Shown here: piece by piece, positions 29,627-38,122 of the stretch
Position numbering within the stretch: the first letter of the stretch is position 1
Layout: each line of letters starts with the position of its first letter
DNA from: Barthelona sp. PCE
Lineage: Eukaryota; Metamonada: BaSk clade
Direction: 5' to 3'
Assembly (NCBI GenBank): GCA_040285745.1
Contig: JAUFOR010000008.1
Coordinates: forward strand, 1,488,001-1,552,000
DNA length: 64,000 nt
The notes under the pieces: generated by a model
The model's database searches: none
What the model was told of the DNA's origin: nothing
The model's input: the letters and a program-made list of their open reading frames with translations, nothing else
Position numbers and translations under genes: made by a program

Positions 29627-30151
29627 TATAACTGTTTGAAAAGGAGAGAAAAATTTAAACAAGCGAAACCCTCAAAATATAGTTTACATGAATAGTTATG
29701 CGTGATGCAATGTGCTATAGACCTCAAAAGAGCAATTAATACATGTTTGAGTTATAAACAACCTCAATACACAATTCCATGCTTTATTTTCACAACAGAT
29801 AAGAATAACGTTCTACAATGAGGCCTTTTTTTGAAAAAAGGCACGCCTTCAACAAAATTTTCTGAGTAGACCAAGCAATAAGGAAGCAGAATAAAAAAAA
29901 ACCGAGGAAACACCATAACTTACATTTAATTATTGTAATTTCACCTGAAAAACTAATTTTATGCATAGAAAAGTGCAAAATAATTTACAATCCTCAAAAA
30001 GTTATGCAGGTTCCAACACCTGAACTAACATTCTCTATAATATGAATTACAAGGAGTGATACGTCTTTAACTGTGGTATGATGAAGTTTGTTCACATATT
30101 TTGCACTTTGAAGAACCTGTTCTGCAAACATAACCTTTTTCAACTTCTACA
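29627..30151. other. AT-rich intergenic region with a small hairpin
   Basis: 525 bases, very AT-rich, dividing housekeeping genes from the accessory region. It contains one short, near-perfect hairpin (29823-29842) and no convincing gene. A minus-strand hydrophobic frame near 29790-29966 is probably chance, because A/T-rich sequence encodes Phe/Leu/Ile. Confidence 0.35.
29823..29842. repeat. Short inverted repeat (hairpin)
   Basis: The sequence GCC-T7-G-A6-GGC can fold into a nine-base-pair stem with a two-base loop. Position upstream of the SF-assemblin promoter; function unknown. Confidence 0.6.
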
Positions 30152-32230
30152 ATGCCACGCTGTATTAACAGGGAGATTGTTATTAAAGAAGATTTGGTTT
30201 ATACTCCGAACGGCAAGGATAGATTCAAAATTGAGAAAGTTGATAGAAAACCTATTAATCAAGCAACATTTCCTTTTGATGAAGACGGAATCCCATTAGC
30301 TATCGATATAAATAGCTGCCCAGTTGTCTATGAAAATGTGAAAAAGACTTTGGGCAAAGGTCATTATCATAGCTCTTTGAATAGATGTCTATTTGACACA
30401 AAAACCTTCTATATTGTGAAGAAAGAACGATTCTCCCCACGTGAAACAATTAATGTTATGTTTTTCGAGCAGGAAGGAGATGATATTGTTTTTACTGATA
30501 TGGAAAGTTTCGAGTATTCAGGATCAGAACGCATTAATTTTCATTTCCTGGACAGAAACACGACCATATCGAAGATGCCAAACGATTTTCTTATCATTAA
30601 CTGGATTGATGGAGTAATTCACAGCACAAAGTCTATTCACCGCTTAGACAACTTAAATCACTGCATCATCAACCGGTGTCTGCTGGTCCTCTGCGACGAA
30701 GCGCTAAGAGCCTATTCTATGGATGATCTAACACTCGATCAATTCACTGAAATTCCAATAGAGGAGAACGAGCACTTGGTTTGTTGGGTAGGTGAAACTA
30801 TCCATCCTAATGCGGCGTATCTGGTATCGTACCCGGAGCACGACATATGTCACTTGGGCATCATTTATTATACAGTTACTGAGGATAAGTGTAAGATTTT
30901 GTGGTTACATGAGCTTTTTCCACAAATTATGGATCTATCAAATGGGCTATGTAATATAAGGGTCTGGCACCTCTCCGTGGAACTATTGGAGCTGACCATG
31001 ACATTTCAAATACACAGCATGACGCTTTTATGCGTAATCAAGGAAGGTGAAATGAAAGAGTTTCAATTTCACTTTCCACAGACAGTAATCACTAACATAC
31101 CTCCTTTTTCACCTGAAATCAATCACCTGAGGTATCTTGAGGAGTGTTTCGGAACGCTTAATAACTCCATTTTGAAATACAACAAATTTTTTGTTCTGAA
31201 GGACCGTTGCCTAGAGTGCAGCAATTTTAATACTGATTTTATCTGTGCCTTCCCAAATTGCGCTGTTTTCAATTCTAAATTAGGGATTTTTGGATTCAAT
31301 TTTTATGAAAATATCGTCTTTTATGAGAAGAGATCATTCAACAAGTTTCATTACACAACTCGCTCTGTCAACAAGCTCAAGGATCACATCTCCGTGAGCA
31401 TGCGTTTTGGGTGTTTAAGTAGTGCTGGTGAGGATCAAATCATAGATCCAAGCACATTCAATTTGCAGGAAAATGAGTTCAACTCCATTCGATTAAAGTT
31501 ACCCCAATGTGTTAATTTGTTGCAAATGAAGGAAAAGGATTTGCTTTGGTATGCTGAACGATGGGATGATGATGATAATAATGAGATCATAAATATATTC
31601 ATCACCTCGTTGGAGACAGGTTGTACAGTCAAGATCATTGACATGCTATCGCAGGGCAGGCTCTCCCTTGTCCATTATGACGAGCGCAACATCATTCTGC
31701 GTCACCAGACCAGAACACAGCAGTATTGTCTCAACGATGAGGGTATTTGGGAATTGAAGCTTGAGGTTTTAGGAACTGCCCATTTCAATCCGTTTTTGAT
31801 GGATTTATCCATATCTGCAACGAAAGGGGGTCATGTGCATGTCCGTGATAGTACTCAAGACCTGTCTGTTCAAGCGAAAATTGGAAAATTCATTATGTTC
31901 CTCGCACCGCGCTTGGTGCTATTTGATGTTGGTATTTTCCGCATTACAAAGCGCTGCCGCCTCACGAAGCTGGTGGATTTCGACGGGTTCACTGTTGATG
32001 AGAGGAACTGTCACCTTTCTCATAATTCCGTGTCGATATGCGCTGTTTCTAATTATATAATCAATCGACACAGATATGAGTTCAACGACACTCACATTAT
32101 CGATACAGAGGTTGTGCAGCTTTCTCTCAGTGACTGGTTGCAACAAGCCGATATTGTCAAGGTGGACTTTTTTAGAGATATTGACGAAGAATCATGCAGT
32201 GATGACATCATTGAATTGACTGTTGAGTAA
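30152..32230 (+). CDS. Hypothetical propeller-like protein, lineage-specific family member A
   Basis: 692 residues starting MPRCINREIVIK, no signal peptide, no transmembrane segment. The whole length consists of alternating beta strands with many Trp/Phe/Asp turns, suggesting one or two beta-propellers, but no WD40 signature is clear. It resembles the gene at 35868-38033 in length, in the MPR start and in blocks such as TFYIVKKERFSP...INVMFFEQ versus TRYIIVEQNFSI...FKILFFNE. I read this as a local paralogous family unique to the lineage. A TTTTTCAACTTCTACA stretch lies just before the ATG. Stop is TAA followed by A. Confidence 0.6.
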   Translation: MPRCINREIVIKEDLVYTPNGKDRFKIEKVDRKPINQATFPFDEDGIPLAIDINSCPVVYENVKKTLGKGHYHSSLNRCLFDTKTFYIVKKERFSPRETINVMFFEQEGDDIVFTDMESFEYSGSERINFHFLDRNTTISKMPNDFLIINWIDGVIHSTKSIHRLDNLNHCIINRCLLVLCDEALRAYSMDDLTLDQFTEIPIEENEHLVCWVGETIHPNAAYLVSYPEHDICHLGIIYYTVTEDKCKILWLHELFPQIMDLSNGLCNIRVWHLSVELLELTMTFQIHSMTLLCVIKEGEMKEFQFHFPQTVITNIPPFSPEINHLRYLEECFGTLNNSILKYNKFFVLKDRCLECSNFNTDFICAFPNCAVFNSKLGIFGFNFYENIVFYEKRSFNKFHYTTRSVNKLKDHISVSMRFGCLSSAGEDQIIDPSTFNLQENEFNSIRLKLPQCVNLLQMKEKDLLWYAERWDDDDNNEIINIFITSLETGCTVKIIDMLSQGRLSLVHYDERNIILRHQTRTQQYCLNDEGIWELKLEVLGTAHFNPFLMDLSISATKGGHVHVRDSTQDLSVQAKIGKFIMFLAPRLVLFDVGIFRITKRCRLTKLVDFDGFTVDERNCHLSHNSVSICAVSNYIINRHRYEFNDTHIIDTEVVQLSLSDWLQQADIVKVDFFRDIDEESCSDDIIELTVE

Positions 32231-32788
32231 ATTAATCAGATTATAAGGCGATACTCACATCATAAAGCACTACACGGTGCAAAACACAAAAACAAAGCAC
32301 CTTTTTACTATTTTTTCCGCTTCAAAAGGCCGTTCTTCGAGCACCTACCCTCCCTAGGTCCCCATATTTGATACTAAAACCACTCTAGCGGTTCACATCG
32401 TCGAAAAGCTTTTGGTGGGGTGTCCATTTGCTACGATTGTAGTAATGTCGCTACACAGAGGGATTGCCGGTATGCAATATTCAGTAGCATTTATTTTCAA
32501 GCAGTGCTTTTGAGTTATATACAGTACAGTAACTGTGTGTGCGTATATGATTAAGCTGTATAAATCAATTTAGGGGTTGTAAAATTTTTTGAAAAAAAAA
32601 TGTTAATTAGTAATTTTTAATCGATTTTGGGTCTCTACCGTTTGATCACAACACTATTTTCAGTATACTTAACCCCTAATTACGTGAGATGGGGGAGAAA
32701 ACTGACCGAAAATTGTGAATAACCAATACGATACTTGACACTTTGGCTCCAACATTTCCGTCTCAGAAGTCAAAATCGAGATATTGAG
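32231..32788. other. Intergenic region upstream of tRNA-Phe
   Basis: 558 bases with no protein-coding frame. It contains a spaced inverted repeat: TTAGGGGTT at 32570-32578 and AACCCCTAA at 32671-32679. It also has a moderately GC-rich part (about 32325-32480) that could be an unrecognised small RNA. An ACAGAG string at 32455 does not fit a U6 RNA in context. Confidence 0.35.
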
Positions 32789-32861
32789 GCGCCTATAGCT
32801 CAGTTGGCAGAGCGTATGACTGAAGATCATAAGGTCCTAAGTTCAATTCTTGGTGGGCGCA
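32789..32861 (+). tRNA. tRNA-Phe (GAA)
   Basis: 73 bases including discriminator A. Acceptor GCGCCTA pairs with TGGGCGC. The anticodon stem is TATGA/TCATA with the seven-base loop CTGAAGA, giving anticodon GAA. The T stem CTAAG/CTTGG closes the loop TTCAATT. Internal promoter boxes are TAGCTCAGTTGG (A box) and GTTCAATTC (B box). No intron and no encoded CCA. A run of seven T follows at 32867-32873. Confidence 0.97.
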
Positions 32862-32866
32862 CCTCC

Positions 32867-32873
32867 TTTTTTT
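32867..32873 (+). terminator. RNA polymerase III terminator (T7)
   Basis: Seven consecutive T residues begin five bases after the tRNA-Phe discriminator, the usual Pol III stop signal. Confidence 0.85.
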
Positions 32874-33051
32874 GTGGTTGTCATGCCTGTTTGCCTGCTT
32901 AACTTTGTTGGCTTTTTATCCATTTTCCGGTATCTGTTTCAGTCCAATTAGACACGCTTGCGAATAACACGCTATTTCGTAGAAGTAAATCTACCTGAGG
33001 ACGCGATCCTTCCTGAGTACTCCATTTCTTTCTCCCCTTTTCTTCAGTAAA

Positions 33052-33460
33052 CATGTTGAATGATGGAAGCATGTGGTTGACGGAACTCATGGGAGATTGA
33101 ATCTGTGAATAATGAATGTGCTGCGAAATACATCCCTTTCTTACATTCCGGATTTCTTTTTATTTGCTCGGGCAACAGGCAACGAAGAACTACGAAAAGC
33201 AATTAACAAGATGCCAGAAGAAAACAACGACATAACGAAGAGTTTAAATTTTTCAGATTTCATGTTGAATGATGGAAGCATGTGGTTGACGGAACTCATG
33301 GCAGAGTGAATCTGTGACTCATGAATGTGCTGTCCGAATTACGTCCTTTATCTTTAATTTTTAGTTCAAGAGCAACAGGTACTGAAGAACAACAAAGTAA
33401 CATGAGTCAAACAAATATAGCAAACAATAACGAGCCAAAAAGTTTGAATTTTGTAGAGTT
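33052..33460 (+). repeat. Two diverged tandem units (209 and 200 bp) at the 5' end of the element
   Basis: The string CATGTTGAATGATGGAAGCA, with more than 40 further matching bases, occurs at 33052 and again at 33261. A third, partial copy of the motif (AGTTTGAATTTTGTAGAGTT before CATG) leads into the long ORF at 33461. Each unit carries an ATGAATGTGCTG start and codes for RATGxEE and KSLNFxxFM, the N-terminus of the 390-residue protein. So the 5' end of the gene was duplicated head to tail. Confidence 0.85.
33112..33309 (+). pseudogene. Truncated duplicate of the gag-like ORF N-terminus
   Basis: 65-codon ATG frame encoding a protein that begins MNVLRNTSLSYIPDFF and ends SLNFSDFMLNDGSMWLTEL. 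It aligns with the first ~45 residues of the following ORF (MNVLSELRPLSLIF, RATG-EE, KSLNFVEFM) and then stops. The 209-base offset changes reading frame, so it cannot be a fused domain. Probably a non-functional leader copy, though it could be translated upstream of the main ORF. Confidence 0.6.
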
Positions 33461-34493
33461 CATGGCAGCGAAGGACGTGCAATCCGTCACGAATGTAGTA
33501 TATTACACGGTCGGCTACGCAACGGCATGCTTTGACATTGACGAGAGGTTAGCAAGAATACCAAAATCTACCGATGAAGCGAATGCTATCTTGATGGCAT
33601 TAGTGGACACGGTGATCAGAGCGGCCACTGACAACACAACAGACTTAGATGAGCAACTTAAGTCACACTCTTTAAGAAAAATCGCAGATCGAATTTACAA
33701 CGGGCTGAGCGTGACAGGTGACCAGAAAGTGATGTTCGCGAAAACCAACATGAGATTTGTAATGAAGCACGATGGAATCGGAGTAGTGAATGACCCAATA
33801 GACGTGATCGATAACTTGATTGAGAGAGCGGGTAAGGGACAGACACAGGATGTCAAGATTAATACTACACTGAGAAGAAGACGTGAGGAAATCCCGACAA
33901 CCGCGAGATCCAGTGAGGGGCTGATGCAAATCGTCCAAGAGCTACAGAAGGATGAGGCAAGGATGTCTACCGGATATCCGTGCAACGAGGACCAAGTTAG
34001 ATGTATAATGGAGCAGGTCGCCAGGAGCGACAAACGTGAGCTACTCATATACTCACTAGGGAAGTTCGCAGCAACTCTGAGCGCCACAGCGGCCGTTGAG
34101 ACCGCTCACGAACTAGGATTGAACATGGAGAAAACCAACGAACTGATATGGGCCGCTGCCAACTTTGCACCAGAAGCAACAGCCTACAAAAAGGTAGTGT
34201 GGGAAGACGTACTTGCAGATGCAGCTTTTCACGCCGACTTGTATATCTCCCCGAAGCAGAAAGCTCCTGCGAGAGTGTACAACAACAAGAACCGTGGGAC
34301 GTACAAATCGAAGAAGAAGCGTAAGAAGATAAAAGCTGCATCTTCGAGGGATGATTGGGACAAAGTTCTCATATTCAATGACAGAGGTGGACTGCCGGCG
34401 CACGCGGAAGCTGATGCTATCATGCTCGACACTGTCCCAGACAGGTCAAAACTCAACGAGATGGTTGACGTGGCCCTGAATAAGATGCTATAA
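33321..34493 (+). CDS. Gag-like structural protein of a mobile element (hypothetical)
   Basis: 390 residues, mostly alpha-helical, ending in a basic nucleic-acid-binding-type tail (KNRGTYKSKKKRKKIKA, about 310-330) and a short acidic C-terminus. No enzymatic motif or zinc knuckle. Helical body plus basic tail fits a capsid/gag protein. An alternative ATG giving MSQTNIANNNEPKSLNF lies at residue 28. The codon use is richer in G/C and acetyl-type purine runs than its AT-rich surroundings. The TAA at its end is followed in the same frame by the recombinase remnant. The protein family was not recognised; the assignment rests on context. Confidence 0.55.
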   Translation: MNVLSELRPLSLIFSSRATGTEEQQSNMSQTNIANNNEPKSLNFVEFMAAKDVQSVTNVVYYTVGYATACFDIDERLARIPKSTDEANAILMALVDTVIRAATDNTTDLDEQLKSHSLRKIADRIYNGLSVTGDQKVMFAKTNMRFVMKHDGIGVVNDPIDVIDNLIERAGKGQTQDVKINTTLRRRREEIPTTARSSEGLMQIVQELQKDEARMSTGYPCNEDQVRCIMEQVARSDKRELLIYSLGKFAATLSATAAVETAHELGLNMEKTNELIWAAANFAPEATAYKKVVWEDVLADAAFHADLYISPKQKAPARVYNNKNRGTYKSKKKRKKIKAASSRDDWDKVLIFNDRGGLPAHAEADAIMLDTVPDRSKLNEMVDVALNKML

Positions 34494-34694
34494 ACTCACG
34501 TTGAGAAAGAAGACGAGTTTACATTCACCCTACACTCGTTGAGATCGGGTGGTGTACTTCATGTTGAGAAAATCAGCAAAGATATGTCTTATTTCAAGAT
34601 GAAAGGTGGAGGAACGAAGCCACCTTCCAAGAATTCTGTAACCGATTACCTGCATTACGTGACAGACGAATCCAGACAGATGACATTTTGCTGA
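34494..34694 (+). pseudogene. Tyrosine recombinase C-terminal remnant
   Basis: After the TAA of the gag-like ORF the same frame stays open for 66 codons up to TGA at 34692. It reads FTLHSLRSGGVLHVEKISKD, then a GGG where active enzymes usually have G-R-W or G-H, then a final tyrosine in VTDYLHYVTDESRQMT. H-x-x-R in a THSLRSGG-like context and a C-terminal tyrosine in a helix are the hallmarks of tyrosine recombinases of DIRS/Crypton/phage type. The N-terminal part with the first catalytic arginine is missing, so the enzyme cannot work as it stands. Confidence 0.6.
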
Positions 34695-35138
34695 ATAAGA
34701 CCGCGAGCTTCGTGGAATTCACTTAGTGGGTGGGAACTCAATTACCCGACCTCAATCTTAGGAACTTATTCACGCCATTCAACTAGATATCTGTCAGTAA
34801 ACATGCATGGATCCGAGTGAACTCAGCCCCTGTGAAGTCAAAACTATGAGCAAAATCATTGGTTAATACTAAATAAAATTCTTGAAAAATAAAAAAATAA
34901 TCTTTCGTTCTTACATACATACTTAGCTAGTAACTGCACTCAATTTACCTTGTTCATTCACTATATTTAGGCTAGACTTCTGGTTTCAATATAATATCCC
35001 AAAAAACATGCAATAAATTTAACTAATTGTTAATGTGCTATTAAAAATTACATCATTTGTTAAATAAGAGCATCAATGTTCCATATGTGTAAAGCACGCA
35101 TGTGTATATTCATAAACACACCTTGGTATGTGTTTGTA
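34695..35138. other. Element 3' end and AT-rich spacer
   Basis: The same frame continues for about 40 codons past the TGA (ending in TGA near 34821) without recognisable content, and then the sequence turns AT-rich at about 34850. The 12-mer TCAGTAAACATG at 34794-34805 may mark the element's right end. Nothing else is supported. Confidence 0.35.
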
Positions 35139-35384
35139 TCACACATCCTCAAAATCGTTATATGCAAAACCAAAAGGAACTGGAGACTTGCGACTTTCAA
35201 CAAAATCCCCATACATTGTTTCTAGATTGATTGTATGAATGAATTCTTCGATTTCAGCTTTCTGCTCTGGGTTATCAGAGTCAAAAATGTTAAATGCAAG
35301 TTGTTGTGCTTGTGTAGAAAAATATTCAACAATTGAATTGTATAAGACAACTTTTTGGTCCATGTCGGACGGCTTTCTTGGCAT
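35139..35384 (-). CDS. Small hypothetical protein
   Basis: 81 residues from ATG 35384 (MPRKPSDMDQKVVLYNSIVE); an upstream in-frame ATG at 35456 would add 24 residues that look less protein-like. Acidic, helical in the first half, ending in GFAYNDFEDV. The MPR start recalls the two larger neighbours but no further similarity is seen. Ends with TGA. Isolated between an element relic and a decayed gene, so it may be a remnant. Confidence 0.4.
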   Translation of the reverse strand: MPRKPSDMDQKVVLYNSIVEYFSTQAQQLAFNIFDSDNPEQKAEIEEFIHTINLETMYGDFVESRKSPVPFGFAYNDFEDV

Positions 35385-35504
35385 AATAATAAAGCCCTTT
35401 TGAAAAGATAAAGAAGATAAATGGAAATGTGTGATAAATGGAGTGTGTTTTGACATATCAAAATGAGTTTATTATCTGACTAATATCTCTTTCACACGAT
35501 AGAA

Positions 35505-35805
35505 ATGTCAGAAACTTATACAGTGGATATTTACACTTATAAATACACAGATTTCAATGTAGATGAGTTGTTTAAGATTAAAAGAATGAAAAGATTCCAA
35601 AACCAACAATAATGCAAGATTTTGAAGTATCTTGTATAAAGTTGGGTGTTTAACATCATCGATCCCGGGATAGGAGAGCCATTGTTCAACCTGATACCAC
35701 TTCAAAGACGCGTACAACTCGTTTTACCATGTGATCTAAGAAAGAAGTTTGAAGATCTTAGGCATTATGTTCTATATCAGAATGGTAATGTGTCGGTGGT
35801 TATAT
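35505..35805 (+). pseudogene. Possible decayed short gene
   Basis: An ATG frame of 35 codons at 35505-35612 (MSETYTVDIYTYKYTDFNVD) stops with TAA. A second, protein-like open stretch lies in another frame at about 35640-35805 (FNIIDPGIGEPLFNLIPLQR, then LPCDLRKKFEDLRHY). Together they look like one ~100-residue gene broken by a frameshift and stops, or one carrying an unrecognised short intron. Weak evidence; no family. Confidence 0.3.
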
Positions 35806-35867
35806 AATATAAATGGTCCTTAAATGGTCTTTTAGAGTGTTGCATTTGTGAAGCAAGCATGTCTAAA

Positions 35868-38033
35868 TCAATTTAAAGATTCATCATCATAACCCTCATA
35901 ATAATCGGGCATGTGGTACTCAACGATGGACGCCTCCGCCAGGAACGATGGAAGATGGAACGTTTCCACTGTGGGATTTATCGATTCCGGGTCTTCATCA
36001 ACGTTATATGTTATCAACACCATTGTCTTGGTCTCTTCTTCGTATGACATGTCTTGAACAACGTTGTTAGGCAGAGTTTGGTTGTGGAGATGATTTCTTA
36101 CAGATGGTAAGGTATCATTTGTGAAAAAACGCGTCTTAATTACACCGTCAACAATCTTTACCTTATATAAACCATTGCATACTTGAATGTACGAACCACC
36201 CACGAAATTTAAGAATCTGCCGCCCTCTATTTGCATATTTTCACTTTCATCATCATCACTTGATAACTGATACAGCAAAACGGGTTTCAAAAAGCTTCCT
36301 GTTGACCAGTCTAAACAGTGTAAATAATGCATCTGAGAATCTCCACTACACAAATAAGTGACAAAGAGCTGGTGGTTAATTTCAATTATTGGATTATGAT
36401 TGAAAAAAACTTGTAAAATTTCATCATTACAATCTGAGATAAAGTGCTTATCGAGCTTCACTCCATCATCATCAATCAAAAACTTGTAAAAATGTAATGA
36501 ATTGGTGCAATATATGCACACAGAGCCATCAACTGCAGCATAACAATCATTTACGTAATGATTATGTGGAATCTCTAAAATTTTTGAATTGCCCAGATAA
36601 CCATAGCAAGTACCGTCTTCTTCGTATTTGAGACAGAATGGCAACCCAAGAACCATGCATACAAAATCCAGATCCTCATCTTGATAATATTTTGTTACTG
36701 TGGGTTTTGTTTCTGTGTCCTCCCAGTGAATTTTAACGAGTTTAAGCCACTGTCCAGGATCGCAATTCTGTGCAAGCATATAAAAGTACTCTTCCTCAAC
36801 CGGATGAAAAGACAAAGTATTGTACATGCAATTTTTGCCAGTTCGATTCTTTATCATGACGATTTTCTTTTGTTTGAAGTAAAAGAAACACTGGCTGCTA
36901 TGATCAATATCTGAAAATTGTGCTACTCCATCGAAAAAAGAAATCGGAGACTGAAGATCACTCAAATGCATAATTTCACCACTAATATCTCTATACTTGA
37001 TAGGACCATATACTCCTGTACGACCGCAAACTCCATATAAAGTGCAGTATTCATCATGAAAAGAATTAGTTAAGTCAATATGCTTTGGTTCATCGCAGTG
37101 TGGATCGTAGCACCCCAAACTACCACTTGATGTCTTCAATTTCTCGTCTTCTATGTGAACAACGGTGCATAATAACCCGTCATAGAAGAGCGCTGAAAAT
37201 TCATCCTTGGTCAGTGTTAGTATGGCAAAACCAATAATAAATTCTGTTTTCAAGTCTAACTGTGGGAATCTTTCAATTAAGTCAAGACGGTTTCGTTGAC
37301 TATCGATTAAGATCATTTCTTTAAAGCCATCCTCATATTTTGAAAAGAGAACACAATTGGCATTGTAGCATCCAATACAGATATTCGGAATTGCCTCAAG
37401 CTGAACAATATCCGGTTCATGTGCCTCATCCATATCATCCGCTGAGAAATTGTAGTGATATAACGAAAAATCAAATTCATGTTTGCTCAGAATTATGAAT
37501 GAAGAAACTGTAGGAATGGAAAAATAATTATACTCTCCAAGGCATCTACACTGCCCAGTCATAATGTTTAGTATGTAACACAGCTGCAACTGACCGTTGA
37601 AATTGTTGGCTTCTATCTGGGTAATGGAGAATAAAATATGTTCTTCATCTATAGGAAACGTATCTCTGGATACAAATTGTTCTTGGTTGATCCCAAAAGG
37701 GAAAGGAATCTTTCTGTGTGTGTGTTCATCACTGTTAATTTCGTTGAAGAAGAGGATTTTGAACCCAGTTAAAATATTTTCGATTGAAAAATTTTGCTCA
37801 ACAATAATGTATCTTGTTCCAGCTTTTTGCTTATAATAATACTGAATAAATTTGCTATTTTCTTCGAGATAACCGCAAAAATCTTTGCCTTCTATGGTAC
37901 TTGCAATCAGACTTTTAATATCAAAATTATCTCTGGAATTGACTAGTGTAACACCTTTGCCCTTAAAAACAATTCTTCCCTCAGGATATGACTCAATAAC
38001 CAGGTCATCCTCAAATTTACGAACCCTAGGCAT
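35868..38033 (-). CDS. Hypothetical propeller-like protein, lineage-specific family member B
   Basis: 721 residues from ATG 38033 (MPRVRKFEDDLVIESYPEG); the longer frame starts with TTG. No signal peptide or membrane segment. All-beta composition with regularly spaced short strands suggests propeller blades. It shares the MPR start, length and blocks near residues 80-110 (TRYIIVEQNFSI, FKILFFNEI) with the gene at 30152-32230. The C-terminus is acidic (YYEGYDDESLN). Divergent from an eIF2A-like propeller gene, with about 90 bases between starts. The low-GC setting and absence of known homology suggest a lineage-specific family. Confidence 0.6.
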   Translation of the reverse strand: MPRVRKFEDDLVIESYPEGRIVFKGKGVTLVNSRDNFDIKSLIASTIEGKDFCGYLEENSKFIQYYYKQKAGTRYIIVEQNFSIENILTGFKILFFNEINSDEHTHRKIPFPFGINQEQFVSRDTFPIDEEHILFSITQIEANNFNGQLQLCYILNIMTGQCRCLGEYNYFSIPTVSSFIILSKHEFDFSLYHYNFSADDMDEAHEPDIVQLEAIPNICIGCYNANCVLFSKYEDGFKEMILIDSQRNRLDLIERFPQLDLKTEFIIGFAILTLTKDEFSALFYDGLLCTVVHIEDEKLKTSSGSLGCYDPHCDEPKHIDLTNSFHDEYCTLYGVCGRTGVYGPIKYRDISGEIMHLSDLQSPISFFDGVAQFSDIDHSSQCFFYFKQKKIVMIKNRTGKNCMYNTLSFHPVEEEYFYMLAQNCDPGQWLKLVKIHWEDTETKPTVTKYYQDEDLDFVCMVLGLPFCLKYEEDGTCYGYLGNSKILEIPHNHYVNDCYAAVDGSVCIYCTNSLHFYKFLIDDDGVKLDKHFISDCNDEILQVFFNHNPIIEINHQLFVTYLCSGDSQMHYLHCLDWSTGSFLKPVLLYQLSSDDDESENMQIEGGRFLNFVGGSYIQVCNGLYKVKIVDGVIKTRFFTNDTLPSVRNHLHNQTLPNNVVQDMSYEEETKTMVLITYNVDEDPESINPTVETFHLPSFLAEASIVEYHMPDYYEGYDDESLN

Positions 38034-38122
38034 TGATAAGGAAGGTGATAAACATATTAGCACGTTTTTCTCTTGTTCCAAATTTTTTATTCTCTTCCGT
38101 GGTTGTTATTAAATTTAACAGC

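Larger units (their letters stand above)
33044..34805 (+). mobile_element. Relic of a tyrosine-recombinase element with gag-like ORF
   Basis: A compositionally distinct stretch beginning about 180 bases after the tRNA-Phe. It holds a 5' tandem duplication of about 200 bases, a 390-codon gag-like ORF, and, after one in-frame TAA, a 66-codon frame that resembles the C-terminal catalytic part of a tyrosine recombinase. The same 12-mer TCAGTAAACATG occurs at both ends (33044-33055 and 34794-34805). The combination suggests a DIRS/Ngaro-like YR retroelement that lost its reverse transcriptase and most of its recombinase, or a Crypton-like element; no RT motif is present. Boundaries are a guess from the 12-mer. 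Confidence 0.45.

Noticed and set aside
29790-29978. Minus-strand hydrophobic 62-codon frame
   Set aside because: No ATG at the listed start, AT-rich Phe/Leu composition, overlaps a hairpin.
32440-32520. Possible U6 snRNA (ACAGAG string)
   Set aside because: No AGC triad, no downstream U6 core and no proper T-run end; the match is six bases only.
33321-34493. Reading the 390-residue protein as a viral nucleocapsid
   Set aside because: Only the helical body and basic tail suggest it, and the in-frame recombinase remnant favours a transposable element.
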